A DNA stretch of 64,000 bases from Sphingosinicella sp963974575 (lineage in GTDB: Bacteria; Pseudomonadota; Alphaproteobacteria; Sphingomonadales; Sphingomonadaceae). Within the stretch, counting starts at the first letter, position 1. Each line of letters begins with the position of its first letter. The stretch spans positions 273,171-337,170 of the forward strand of contig NZ_CAXBBQ010000005.1 of assembly GCF_963974575.1 (NCBI RefSeq), given 5' to 3'. This document shows positions 44,820-52,798 of this stretch, one piece after another. The notes beneath the pieces were generated by a model. That model was not told the DNA's origin. It was given only the letters and a program-made list of their open reading frames with translations, and did no database searches. The translations under genes and the position numbers were made by a program.

Positions 44820-44854
44820 TGCTCTGTAGCAAGTTCTGTAGCGGCCTCTGTAGC
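44820..44854 (+). repeat. 12-bp-period CTGTAGC iterons inside attL
   Basis: CTGTAGC occurs at 44824-44830, 44836-44842 and 44848-44854, evenly spaced by 12 bases. The first 23 bases (44820-44842) are identical to 53518-53540 near attR. Their place 40-75 bases from the att core suits arm-type sites of a tyrosine integrase or sites of an excisionase. No gene is supported from 44782 to 44964. Confidence 0.7.
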
Positions 44855-44964
44855 AAATATGAACGGAATTGAGGCGAGCCGCGCCGCATCGTGCGCTCTG
44901 TTCTTGAAGAACAAAATAAGAACATTTATCCTCGCATTGATTCTTTAAGTGCTGAGGTACGACG

Positions 44965-45162
44965 ATGCACCACGACACCGCTTTGCGTGCGGCTGCGCGC
45001 GCGATCTTTGAGAACGTCTATCCCGGCGATGATTGGTCGCCGGTGAGCTTCGATGAGGCGGAACGCTTTCGAACGGTCCACTACCGTAACGCGGTCGAGG
45101 CGGCACGCATGGCGCGTGCCTGCTTCACGCCGGAGGGGGCGCGGCAGCTGGCGTTATTGTAA
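44965..45162 (+). CDS. small prophage protein, function unknown
   Basis: A 65-residue protein, rich in Ala and Arg, with no recognised motif and no signal or membrane segment. A weak GAGG precedes the ATG at 44965. It is GC-rich like the host, unlike the TIR-like gene nearby. It is the first gene inside attL and may be an accessory or regulatory protein of the element, but nothing in the sequence decides it. Confidence 0.45.
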   Translation: MHHDTALRAAARAIFENVYPGDDWSPVSFDEAERFRTVHYRNAVEAARMARACFTPEGARQLALL

Positions 45163-45167
45163 TTATG

Positions 45168-45425
45168 TCAGGGAAGCGGTTTAAATTGCCGAAGATGTTC
45201 GGGAGCCATGAGGTTTTGTTCGTGCATAGCCACGTAAATACGAAGCCCACTTGTTGCCTGCTCAGGAATTTTAGCGGCGTATGCCTCTTCGATTAATGCG
45301 CGCGCGTGATCGATTGCTGACACACTGCCAAGTAAGGCGGGATTCTCGGTAAATTTCTGTGCGAACTTACCGCATTTTTCCACAATTTCACGTTGCTCAT
45401 TCGTCAGAATGACTGCCATCGACAT
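45168..45425 (-). CDS. small hypothetical protein of the element
   Basis: An 85-residue, probably all-helical cytoplasmic protein (opens Met-Ser-Met-Ala-Val-Ile-Leu, later DHARALIEEAYAA). ATG at 45425 is chosen because AAAGGAT lies eight bases upstream; an upstream extension of the frame has no ribosome-binding site. I do not recognise the family. It is convergent with the 65-residue gene. Confidence 0.5.
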   Translation of the reverse strand: MSMAVILTNEQREIVEKCGKFAQKFTENPALLGSVSAIDHARALIEEAYAAKIPEQATSGLRIYVAMHEQNLMAPEHLRQFKPLP

Positions 45426-45563
45426 GGAGATATCCTTTATTGTTAGACGCTTACATAGGTGGCCGCGCCCAACATTAAAGAGGGTGCATGGTGTTTGACA
45501 CACACCGCACCCATCGCTCTATGAGTCGTCCCCGCCGCAATCGCGCGGTAGGAGATATGACAC

Positions 45564-45695
45564 ATGCCCACTATCGAAGAGTTGCACCGCACCCTGCCGA
45601 CCATCGCCTTGATGCTTGAATGGGCCGACCACCACGACGAAGCCGATGCGATCTATGCGCGCTTAGAGGCGGAGGGGTGGAAAGATGATTATTAG
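45564..45695 (+). CDS. 43-residue hypothetical protein
   Basis: A short frame of 43 codons starting MPTIEELHRTLPTIALMLEW and ending at TAG 45693-45695, with AGGAG about ten bases before the ATG at 45564. It is acidic and helical and has no transmembrane segment. Composition and the good ribosome-binding site favour a real gene, but there is no family evidence. Confidence 0.4.
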   Translation: MPTIEELHRTLPTIALMLEWADHHDEADAIYARLEAEGWKDDY

Positions 45696-45750
45696 ATCGG
45701 TCGTGGGTGGCGTTACAGCCACCCATTAAATTTTTCTAAGTTAAGAATAG

Positions 45751-46599
45751 CTAAAACGGTACCTCTTCAATTTCGAGGTTTAGATTCATTTGTTCCCTAA
45801 ACACGCCTGATGAAGTGTAAATCTCTAGAGATATAAACCCGGACATGGGATATTTTTCTTTTATTTCTTCGCCACTCCATCTTGTCCACACGAGCTTTTC
45901 ACCTTTTAATTTGACTTGTGCCCATGCGCCGGAAGCCAGACGGGGAACGGGAGATTTTATAAAATGCCTGATTCCGGCGCTGCCACCTTCGCGAGGCGCT
46001 GAAGGGCATTCATCAGCGGATTGCTTGAATGTCCAATCCTTGCTTGTATGTAAATATATCGCTTCAATTTCCGGGGATTTTTTCTTAGTTTTGTTATGAA
46101 TGTCAAAAATAAGTTCTATTTCTGCATGTGCCAAGTAGTCTTTTTTAATCAACTCTCCGCGTGCTCGGTTTAATTCTATAGTGAACGGGTTGGTGTTTTG
46201 CTTTTCTAGTTCCTCTTTTAGCCATTCTATTTCAAATTTAAGTTTTGTTTTCAGAGATTGAATAGATCCATTGTAAACTATGTGTCGGTGGTGTTTTAGA
46301 TCAAAAGGAATGTCGTCAGCAGATTGTGTTAGGAGGGTGCAAATCTTACCTCGCGCGTGAGCGTAGCCTACTTCATAGAATACATTGGGATTTCTACCCG
46401 TCATATCCGCAATGATAAAATCTGCACTTTCGATTTGCCTATAAATACGTTCAAGTATTGTTTCTGAAAAGCTCTGTTCATCCACGCGCTCTGCGACTAC
46501 TTCGCATTCCGTTGCAACGGCTTTAATGCCTAAGTGGTATATGTCGTTAAATTGATCCTCAAAGGGCATCAGAACGAAAGCGAATGGTTTTGTGGCCAA
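45751..46599 (-). CDS. TIR/nucleoside-deoxyribosyltransferase-like protein, acidic -VPF C-terminus
   Basis: A 282-residue AT-rich gene. Residues 6-115 form a Rossmann-like domain of the TIR/nucleoside 2-deoxyribosyltransferase type: FVLMPFEDQFNDIY at the start, ADFIIADMTGRNPNVFYEVGYAHARGK in blocks near residues 58-84, then DIPFDLKHHRHIVY. Such domains bind or cleave nucleotides and occur in antiphage proteins. A linker helix follows, and the C-terminal half (from about 150) is a beta-rich unknown domain. The last six residues IEEVPF resemble the SSB tail. TTG at 46599 with AGGAT upstream is the start, since the first ATG would cut into the domain. It is transcribed alone. Confidence 0.72.
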   Translation of the reverse strand: MATKPFAFVLMPFEDQFNDIYHLGIKAVATECEVVAERVDEQSFSETILERIYRQIESADFIIADMTGRNPNVFYEVGYAHARGKICTLLTQSADDIPFDLKHHRHIVYNGSIQSLKTKLKFEIEWLKEELEKQNTNPFTIELNRARGELIKKDYLAHAEIELIFDIHNKTKKKSPEIEAIYLHTSKDWTFKQSADECPSAPREGGSAGIRHFIKSPVPRLASGAWAQVKLKGEKLVWTRWSGEEIKEKYPMSGFISLEIYTSSGVFREQMNLNLEIEEVPF

Positions 46600-46687
46600 C
46601 GAGTGATCCTATCTGAAATCTACAGCGTGACTTTCCAGAGCAATGCTGCTTGGGTCAACAGGTAGCTTTTCAAGCTTTGCTTTACCC

Positions 46688-47095
46688 ATGCCACCATACA
46701 AGCGCGGCATGGGCTTCAAGAAACCCTTTCGCACTAAGCCGATCGTTCTGGGCGAGTACGCGCGGTCGAAGAAACGCCGAGGTGCAGGCTTGTTCGCCGT
46801 CAAGGTGCTTGGTGGTGCCGGGCTTGCGGGTGTGGTGTTGGGCTCGGCTCTAGGACTGCATGAGTCAGGCACTCTTGCGAGGGCAGGGGCGTTCGCTGGT
46901 GCTGTCGCGAAAGACGTGGCGGTCTCGCAAGGCATCATGCGTGCGAACACACCGCAGCCCGGCGCGTACTATCGTTATTGCGCCGATGCCCGTGCGGCGG
47001 GCGTTGCGCCGCTACGCATAGGTGAGCCGGGTTATAGGCCAGCGTTGGATCGTGACGGCGACGGCGTGGCTTGCGAGCCATACCGGGGGCGGTAG
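46688..47095 (+). CDS. Excalibur calcium-binding domain protein
   Basis: A 135-residue protein with a basic N-terminus, one membrane-like Gly/Ala/Val segment at about residues 38-60, and a C-terminal Excalibur domain. The last contains Cys in YYRYCADARAAG, then PALDRDGDGVACEPY with the DxDxDG loop and second Cys. Excalibur domains sit at cell-surface or nuclease proteins and bind calcium. The start at 46688 is uncertain, since ATG 46709 is also possible and neither has a strong ribosome-binding site. It belongs to the cargo part of the element. Confidence 0.75.
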   Translation: MPPYKRGMGFKKPFRTKPIVLGEYARSKKRRGAGLFAVKVLGGAGLAGVVLGSALGLHESGTLARAGAFAGAVAKDVAVSQGIMRANTPQPGAYYRYCADARAAGVAPLRIGEPGYRPALDRDGDGVACEPYRGR

Positions 47096-47100
47096 GTGCC

Positions 47101-47568
47101 TCACGTTGGAGGAGGGCATTGAATATACTGTGGAACCGCTTTGCCGAACCGTCCCCGTTGAAGATTTAACGGTGGCTCCGCAGCGGCAAGCAATATCGCC
47201 TCAATGTGGTTAAGGGCTTCCGATAGCTTCGGTGCAATATTGTTTTGCTCGTCGAGTGCATCGCCCAGAACGGCACGTGTCCCGAACCAGCTAAAGAGCT
47301 GCCACCTCTCCGCTAAATGGTCGTTTTTGTGGTTTCTGAGACGCTGAAACAGACATTGTGTTGCGGCCCCGCCCGCTTGACCAACGTACATGATGCGAAA
47401 ATTGGAGTCGTAAAGTACGTAAACGCCGCGCTGCTCGCGGAAATCGACAGGTTGGGTCTTCTTTGATCCACTCTTTATGCCTAGCAAAGAACCAGCTTTT
47501 CCTTTGCCGCCGGTGCCCCACCACACCTTGTCGCGGCTCCAAAACAAACCATAGTTTCGAATGAGCAT
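47101..47568 (-). CDS. GIY-YIG nuclease-domain protein
   Basis: A 155-residue protein with a GIY-YIG-like endonuclease fold. GVYVLYDSN near residue 50 and YVGQAG near 63 are the two hallmark segments, LFQRLRNHK near 77 carries the catalytic-type Arg and His, and a Glu lies in LNHIEAILLAA near 123. The N-terminus has a Trp-rich extension. ATG at 47568 has GGGGAGAGAAAC in front and is preferred over the longer frame. It is convergent with the Excalibur gene. Function in the element is unknown. Confidence 0.75.
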   Translation of the reverse strand: MLIRNYGLFWSRDKVWWGTGGKGKAGSLLGIKSGSKKTQPVDFREQRGVYVLYDSNFRIMYVGQAGGAATQCLFQRLRNHKNDHLAERWQLFSWFGTRAVLGDALDEQNNIAPKLSEALNHIEAILLAAAEPPLNLQRGRFGKAVPQYIQCPPPT

Positions 47569-48101
47569 GTTTCTCTCCCCCAAAACGCTATTACGTCATC
47601 GCAATGATTTAATAGCAAGTGGCCCGATGAGAGCGTAATCCAAATCCGGAGAGGGTGGGGGCCGCGTCCGCCTGCGTTTCGAAACGAGGTCGCTTGACTT
47701 CCGAATGAAGTTCGGACTCGATTTCGTTGCGAATACAAGGTGATTCGTTTGTACGTTTCTTCTTGACTTCTATATATGGGTCATAACTCGCCTCCCACTT
47801 GGTCGATCATCAATGGATATAGATAAAGATCGAAGGTCAATGCTTGCATTGCACTTCACGGTTGCTTTGCCTTGGCTTCCCAAAACACGCCGCGCGCACG
47901 ATCGCTCGCCGCATCCGACAATCCCGCCAGATGCATCGCGGCGTGTCGTCTTAACGCTGCTTGATCGTTCATCAGCGCTTTGCGCGAAATGATTTTCAGA
48001 ATGAATTTTCCAAATCGAAAATGAAAAATCATTTTTGTTTGTTGTGCTCATAACCTTGACCACCTGGGGGAGGGGGTGGGGGTCCCCCTGCCGGGTGGTG
48101 C
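47569..48101. other. 533-base stretch without a supported gene
   Basis: Upstream of the GIY-YIG gene and downstream of the recombinase. A 97-codon minus-strand frame at 47770-48063 has no ribosome-binding site or recognisable features and is not called. The last 40 bases next to the recombinase stop are G-rich and can form a GGGGG/CCCCC hairpin with ACCACC/GGTGGT ends, but there is no T run. It may be an eroded gene or a control region. Confidence 0.5.
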
Positions 48102-48680
48102 CTATGCGGCCCTGCGCTCGATGCGCTGGATCGCCGCGCGTGACACACCATACTCTTTCGCCAGCGTGCCCAAGGATACGCCCTCATTGCGCTTGGCGAG
48201 CACTGCACGCTGCTGTTCATCGGTAAGGGCTGATGGCCTGCCGAGTGCCTTGCCTTGGGCCTTGGCGCGGCTCAGGCCCGCTTGCGTGCGCTCTATAAGT
48301 AGGTCGCGCTCGAACTCCGCCACGGCAGCGATAACGCCCATTGTCATCTTGCCCGCCGCGCTGGTTAGGTCCACGCCGCCAAGGGCTAGACAATGCACGC
48401 GCACGCCTTCCTTAGCCAGCGTCTCGACCGTTGCCCGCACGTCCATTGCGTTGCGCCCCAAGCGGTCCAGCTTCGTCACGATCAGCACGTCACCGCTTTC
48501 AAGGCGATCGATCAGCTTCGCGAAGCCCTTGCGTTCCATCGCCGGGGTGGACCCTGACACGGTTTCCGCAATGATGCGCTTGGCTTCGACCTTGAAGCCA
48601 GCTGCCTCAATCTCCCGCACCTGATTGTCTGTAGTCTGATCGCCGGTGCTGACACGGCAGTAAGCGAAAGTGCGGGCCAT
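48102..48680 (-). CDS. serine recombinase (resolvase/invertase family)
   Basis: A 192-residue site-specific recombinase. The catalytic Ser lies in YCRVSTGDQT (about residue 10), the Arg region in KLDRLGRNAMDVRATV near 67, and FERDLLIERTQAGLSRAKAQGK near 120 is the long E helix. A helix-turn-helix follows at the C-terminus (VSLGTLAKEYGVSRAAIQRIE). ATG at 48680 gives the standard start. It is divergent from the HEPN-like gene; the gap contains repeats that may be its res-type sites or operator. It is complete, unlike the element's integrase. Confidence 0.92.
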   Translation of the reverse strand: MARTFAYCRVSTGDQTTDNQVREIEAAGFKVEAKRIIAETVSGSTPAMERKGFAKLIDRLESGDVLIVTKLDRLGRNAMDVRATVETLAKEGVRVHCLALGGVDLTSAAGKMTMGVIAAVAEFERDLLIERTQAGLSRAKAQGKALGRPSALTDEQQRAVLAKRNEGVSLGTLAKEYGVSRAAIQRIERRAA

Positions 48681-48990
48681 TTGCGAATCCCCTGTATCGA
48701 AAGTGTGTATCGTTATATCGGGTGTATATAAAGGGTGCAAGGGCTATATTTCGATACAGTATCTATAGGGGTATCTATAAGGACCGTTTTCGATACAGCT
48801 TGGGAGGTTATATAGGACCGAAATGGTCCTATATTGTGGGATTTGGCTAGGGTGTGGCGATCGGAACGCCGGAGTGTGGCGGTGGCGTGTTCGGTGGCTT
48901 GCGGGTTTCGAGCGCGGCGGACGTGCGGGCATGGTTATTTTTTGTGCCGCGTGATTGTTTCTATTACGTAATGCGTTGTACTAAACAGGC
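48681..48990. promoter_or_regulatory. 310-base divergent control region with repeats
   Basis: No gene. CTGTATCGAAA occurs at 48692-48702, and its reverse complement TTTCGATACAG occurs at 48749-48759 and 48788-48798. A perfect 10-bp inverted repeat, ATATAGGACC, five bases, GGTCCTATAT, lies at 48810-48834, and a direct repeat of TATCTATA is between. The sites could be recombinase subsites for the resolvase and/or operators for the two divergent genes. Composition is AT-rich. Confidence 0.55.
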
Positions 48991-50427
48991 ATGGAACATG
49001 CGCTCGTTGATCTCGACGTCCTTCGTCTGAGTGTTCGCAACCCCTATTCGCGAAAGTATATAGACGAGGCGATACTGGCGTATAGGGCTGGCAGTCTAAA
49101 AGCTTCGATTGTCGCGACGTGGGTTGCTGTCACATATGACATTCTTGAAAAAATACGGGAGCTATCTGAGGACGGCGATGCTCAGGCACGTGAATTTATA
49201 TACGCTTTTGATAATAACGTAAGAAATAATAATAAGACAAAGCTATTAGAAATAGAATCAAATTTAATAAAATATGCTAGAGATAAATTTCAATTTATTA
49301 ATGCAATTGAAGAAATTCACTTAACGAGACTTAAAGAGGATAGAAATTACTGTGCCCATCCAACCTTTACGGAGGGTGGGGCGTTATTTTCTCCAAAACC
49401 CGAGCTCGTAAGATTGTATATAGTTGAAGCAATAAAAATTATTTTATGTCAGTTCCCAACTCAGGGTAACGCAATATTATCAAGGTTAAATGAGGATATT
49501 AAAGGAGATTTGTTTCCGAAAGATCGCGCTGGCGTTATTCGGTTTGTTAATTCTAGATATCTAAGCAAGCTGCGCGAGAGTTCCATTAAGAATTTCGGAG
49601 ACGTGGTATTAAAGGCCGTATTTAAGGAGCTACCTGAAGGCTGGCCATCGCAGCCTCTATTGGCGATTTGTAGGGCCGTAGCAGATCATTCCCCAACGTT
49701 ATGGAATGAGCATTTTTCGCAATTTGCAAGTCAATTGATTGACTCTGCGCCGTCGAAACTCTTGGCCAATGCTTTTTTATGGTGCCGTGAGTTTCCAGAC
49801 ATACAAGCGAAATTGTCACCTGCCGCACATGAACGAATGGTGACGCTTATACGTAATTTCGATGAAGAAAATGGTCAAAATACCGAAGTATTTGACTGTA
49901 TATTGTTAGAAGAGTTTCAAAAAGAGGGCGTCTATAAATTTAAAAGATGCTCAAATCTTGTAAAAAATCGTATACTAAATCGGCGCGCACATGAGGCATT
50001 TTGGCCTGTATGCTTGGATGTAATGTCTGAATCTTCTTCATATAGAGGTGCTGAAGATAATTTTGATAAACTCATTATTCCTTTTATGATTTCTCGTCGA
50101 GACAGATACGTTCAGGATGTTTTAAATAGAATATCGAAGAACGATCAAATCTATGATGCGGCAAAAATTCCAAGAATATTGAAGTTTTTTATTGAAGGAA
50201 TAAAGATTCTTTGGATAGATGGCGATGATATAACAGATTTTTTCGACATGTTAAGAGAAGATGATTACAGGATAGATCGGTACGCGGATGTAGTATTGTC
50301 CTTGAAAAGTTCTGGTGTGACTATTCCAGTTGATTTGATAGGAAAACTAGAGAGCTCTTCGGTGAATGAAAGCGCCGCTCCCGCTCCCGCTCCCGCTGAC
50401 AATGATGAGGATGACGTGCCATTCTAA
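48991..50427 (+). CDS. HEPN-like protein with SSB-like acidic C-terminal tip
   Basis: A 478-residue, strongly AT-rich gene of unknown family. The helical N-terminus (about residues 10-150), with AILAYRAGSLKASIVATWVA then KIRELSEDGD, carries RNYCAH at residues 118-123, an RNxxxH motif as in HEPN RNases; Arg118 and His123 would be catalytic. The middle (about 160-450) is helical and unrecognised. The C-terminus is an Ala/Pro linker followed by NDEDDVPF, the layout of the SSB tail (disordered linker, acidic stretch, hydrophobic-Pro-Phe). It is convergent with the phage genes (4-base overlap) and divergent from the recombinase. A defence role is inference. Confidence 0.65.
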   Translation: MEHALVDLDVLRLSVRNPYSRKYIDEAILAYRAGSLKASIVATWVAVTYDILEKIRELSEDGDAQAREFIYAFDNNVRNNNKTKLLEIESNLIKYARDKFQFINAIEEIHLTRLKEDRNYCAHPTFTEGGALFSPKPELVRLYIVEAIKIILCQFPTQGNAILSRLNEDIKGDLFPKDRAGVIRFVNSRYLSKLRESSIKNFGDVVLKAVFKELPEGWPSQPLLAICRAVADHSPTLWNEHFSQFASQLIDSAPSKLLANAFLWCREFPDIQAKLSPAAHERMVTLIRNFDEENGQNTEVFDCILLEEFQKEGVYKFKRCSNLVKNRILNRRAHEAFWPVCLDVMSESSSYRGAEDNFDKLIIPFMISRRDRYVQDVLNRISKNDQIYDAAKIPRILKFFIEGIKILWIDGDDITDFFDMLREDDYRIDRYADVVLSLKSSGVTIPVDLIGKLESSSVNESAAPAPAPADNDEDDVPF

Positions 50428-50801
50428 ATTCCGTTGGTATTCGCCTCAATGATAGCAGCCCCGAACGCATCGCCGGGGGTTGCATCTGACTTCGTAATGT
50501 CGCGGCTCTTCTTCGCCATGCCGAGTTGAATAAGCAGCTGACGCATAGCCGCGACGTTCTTGCGGTGGTTCTCGTGGTCCACTGCTTTCCCTTCAAGCAG
50601 GTCCGCAGTTTCCTGCTCAAGCAGCATCGATAAGGTCGCCGCGCTCATAAGCATGATGCGTTCGGCGGCGGTCGGTTCGCGGCCTAGCTGCGTTGTGAGT
50701 TCGCTGCCGAGTACCTTGAACCTGCGCGCGGGCATGGTGCGCTGATCGATCTTGCGGCCCGCGACGACGAGCTCGAACGCCGGTGTGTGTTCATTCGTCA
50801 T
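50424..50801 (-). CDS. small phage protein, function unknown
   Basis: A 125-residue helical protein with VLGSELTTQLGREPTAAERIML near residue 30 and KKSRDITKSDA near 98. Similar small proteins are often found beside phage packaging genes, but I cannot name the function. It is the last gene of the minus-strand phage operon, overlaps the preceding gene by eleven bases, and ends four bases into the convergent HEPN-like gene. Confidence 0.6.
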   Translation of the reverse strand: MTNEHTPAFELVVAGRKIDQRTMPARRFKVLGSELTTQLGREPTAAERIMLMSAATLSMLLEQETADLLEGKAVDHENHRKNVAAMRQLLIQLGMAKKSRDITKSDATPGDAFGAAIIEANTNGI

Positions 50802-51162
50802 TGGCGGGCTTCTTCCTTGTGTGCTGGTTTCGGTGCTTGCGGAACAGGCTGCTTTTCGGGAACAGGTCGCGCGTGACGGGGCGCTGTCCTGAGAAGAATG
50901 CGAGCATTTCGGTGCGGACGTGATCGGGGTTTAGGCCAGCGGCTTCGCATACGGTGCGGAAGTCAGCGCCGCCGCGTTCAAACCATGTGCGGGCACGCTG
51001 CTTGGCAAGGTCGCGGCCCTCTGGACGTTCGGTAGGGACGCCGATCGCATCGCGGACGGCTTCGCAGATGACCGCGCGGAACAGTCGCTGTTCGGGTGCA
51101 AGGTCGTCGGCGTTCGGTTCGTCATCGGTGGTGATATGGCGGCGGGAGGTGCTTGCGCTCAT
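50791..51162 (-). CDS. small phage protein, function unknown
   Basis: A 123-residue protein, acidic at the N-terminus and basic at the C-terminus (KHRNQHTRKK), with no recognised motif; EAVRDAIGVPTERPEGRDLAKQR and GADFRTVCEAAGLNPDHVR look like helical DNA-binding-type segments. ATG at 51162 overlaps the MuF-like stop. It is part of the tightly packed phage gene set. Confidence 0.6.
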   Translation of the reverse strand: MSASTSRRHITTDDEPNADDLAPEQRLFRAVICEAVRDAIGVPTERPEGRDLAKQRARTWFERGGADFRTVCEAAGLNPDHVRTEMLAFFSGQRPVTRDLFPKSSLFRKHRNQHTRKKPANDE

Positions 51163-52181
51163 GTCTGCGGCTTCCTGACATACACGCGGCAACGGCAATT
51201 GATTTCAAGCGGCGGGATCATCACGAGGCCTAGGGGTGTGTCGAACGGTTCGTTCAGGGCAACGCCGGATGCGTTCATGCGGGGAACCTGCGCGTGGGCA
51301 TGGCGGACTCGTTCGTCGGCAGCGGTGCGCCAGAACCGCTTTGTGCCTACGGGGACCGCGCCAAGGGCTTCGGCGATTTGCCAGCCGATCAGTTTGCCGC
51401 CTTCGGTTGCGGTGTGCGTGTGCATGGCGGCGGCAACCTTCATGCGGTGCTTGCGTAGGGCGGTCGCGTGGCGGTCTAGCAGTGCGTCGGCGTGATCGGG
51501 TGTGAACTTGCCGGGGTTCGTGAGGGCCGCAAATATCATTTGGCGCTGCGGTGCTGTGACGTGGCCGCGTAGGCGCTGGACGCGGGCGCTTACGGCATCA
51601 AGGCGTGCTTGGCCGTTTAGTCGCGTGGTGCCCGCCGCGATCTCGTCATGCAGGAAGCGGCGCATTGTATCGAGTTGCTTGGCCTGCGTGGTGGTGAGGC
51701 CGACTGATCGCCGGAGTTGGCGTGCGATGGCGGTGGTGGTGCCGGATGAGTTGACCGCGCGGTCGATCGCATCGCGCATGAACGTGGAGTCATCGGCATA
51801 CAGGCGGCGGATGGCATCACGCGCATATTCGGCGCGGCCTGCGCGGAACAGGGGGTGATTGTCGAGGAAGGCGCTGCCGAACATTGCGGCCGCGAGGATG
51901 GCGACACCGGCGAAGAGTTCGGCGAGGCCACCGATTGGGCTTGTGGGGCTGTCTTCGTCGAGGATGAGCTCGCGCAGCGGCTCGAAGTCTTCGTTATAGA
52001 AGCCAAGGGCGGCGGAAAGCTGCGCGCTCGTGTGTTCGGCGTCTTCGAAGTTGTTCAGGACCGCTTCAATGGTCTGGGCATCGATCGCCGCGAGGGCGTT
52101 TTCATAGATCGGCAGGATGACCGCTAGCAGGTCGCTTTCGGCGACTTCGGCGATGCGGTCGATTTCGTTATCGGCGCTCAT
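51159..52181 (-). CDS. phage Mu gpF/SPP1 gp7-like head morphogenesis protein
   Basis: A 340-residue protein with a long helical N-terminal region and, at about residues 270-335, the MuF-type head-protein ending: FWRTAADERVRHAHAQ, then a Gly/Pro-rich part and MIPPLEINCRCRVYV. This C-terminal pattern (His plus the Pro-Pro-Glu-Ile-Asn-Cys-Arg-Cys motif) is characteristic of capsid assembly proteins. It is linked to the neighbours by ATGA overlaps at both ends. Confidence 0.82.
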   Translation of the reverse strand: MSADNEIDRIAEVAESDLLAVILPIYENALAAIDAQTIEAVLNNFEDAEHTSAQLSAALGFYNEDFEPLRELILDEDSPTSPIGGLAELFAGVAILAAAMFGSAFLDNHPLFRAGRAEYARDAIRRLYADDSTFMRDAIDRAVNSSGTTTAIARQLRRSVGLTTTQAKQLDTMRRFLHDEIAAGTTRLNGQARLDAVSARVQRLRGHVTAPQRQMIFAALTNPGKFTPDHADALLDRHATALRKHRMKVAAAMHTHTATEGGKLIGWQIAEALGAVPVGTKRFWRTAADERVRHAHAQVPRMNASGVALNEPFDTPLGLVMIPPLEINCRCRVYVRKPQT

Positions 52182-52699
52182 AGCAGCACCTCCGCCGTGT
52201 AGGCGCTTGGGGTGCGGAGGTACGGCTCAATGAGGCGGCGGACATGCACGGGGATTTCGTCGGGGGTGTCGGGGAAATACATTTCCATCGCCGGGCCGAT
52301 CTGGCGCATCTGCACGCGGAGGTCGGCGGGCTCGGGATTGGCGAGCATGTGGAAGGCAAGTTCGGCGGTTGCGATGGCAAGCGCCGATGGTGTGGTCGGT
52401 GTTGCAAAGAGGCTGAGTGTTCGCAGGCTGCGATCGTTCGGGATGACGCCGGTGCGTGGCCATGCCAGCGACTGTGCTTCGGTGGCAGGCTGGCCTAGCC
52501 ACTTCATGCGGTCGAGTAGGGCGGTCGCGTGGATCAGCGCACGCGCGCACGTGGTGGCGTCGGCGGCGGCCCAAGCGGCGGACGTAAGGCGTTGCTCGGC
52601 AAGCTCGCCTGCATCCTCCACGCTGATGTAGCTGTTTTCGCCGACGATCGCGGCGAGGACTTCGTATTCGTAGGTATCGTCTTCGGTTTCGTCTGACAT
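52178..52699 (-). CDS. phage DnaT-like head-tail protein
   Basis: A 173-residue protein with the phage DnaT-like (DnaT_2) pattern: NSYISVEDAGELAEQR near residue 17, ATALLDRMKWLGQ near 58, SLAWPRTGVI near 78 and ALAIATAELAFHML near 103. Proteins of this type lie next to capsid genes and probably serve as head-tail adaptors. The start overlaps nothing; 169 bases with two hairpins separate it from the fused capsid gene. Confidence 0.75.
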   Translation of the reverse strand: MSDETEDDTYEYEVLAAIVGENSYISVEDAGELAEQRLTSAAWAAADATTCARALIHATALLDRMKWLGQPATEAQSLAWPRTGVIPNDRSLRTLSLFATPTTPSALAIATAELAFHMLANPEPADLRVQMRQIGPAMEMYFPDTPDEIPVHVRRLIEPYLRTPSAYTAEVLL

Positions 52700-52798
52700 T
52701 GATCCAGCCTTGGGAATGAAGGCCGGTCACGCGGCTAGGAGGGCCACCACCGGCAGTCAGTGTTATGTTTCCCACGGGCACTTACTGACTTGCCCGCA

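Noticed and set aside
47770..48063. 97-codon minus-strand frame between GIY-YIG and recombinase
   Set aside because: No ribosome-binding site, no recognisable domain, Ser/Arg-rich composition; not enough support.
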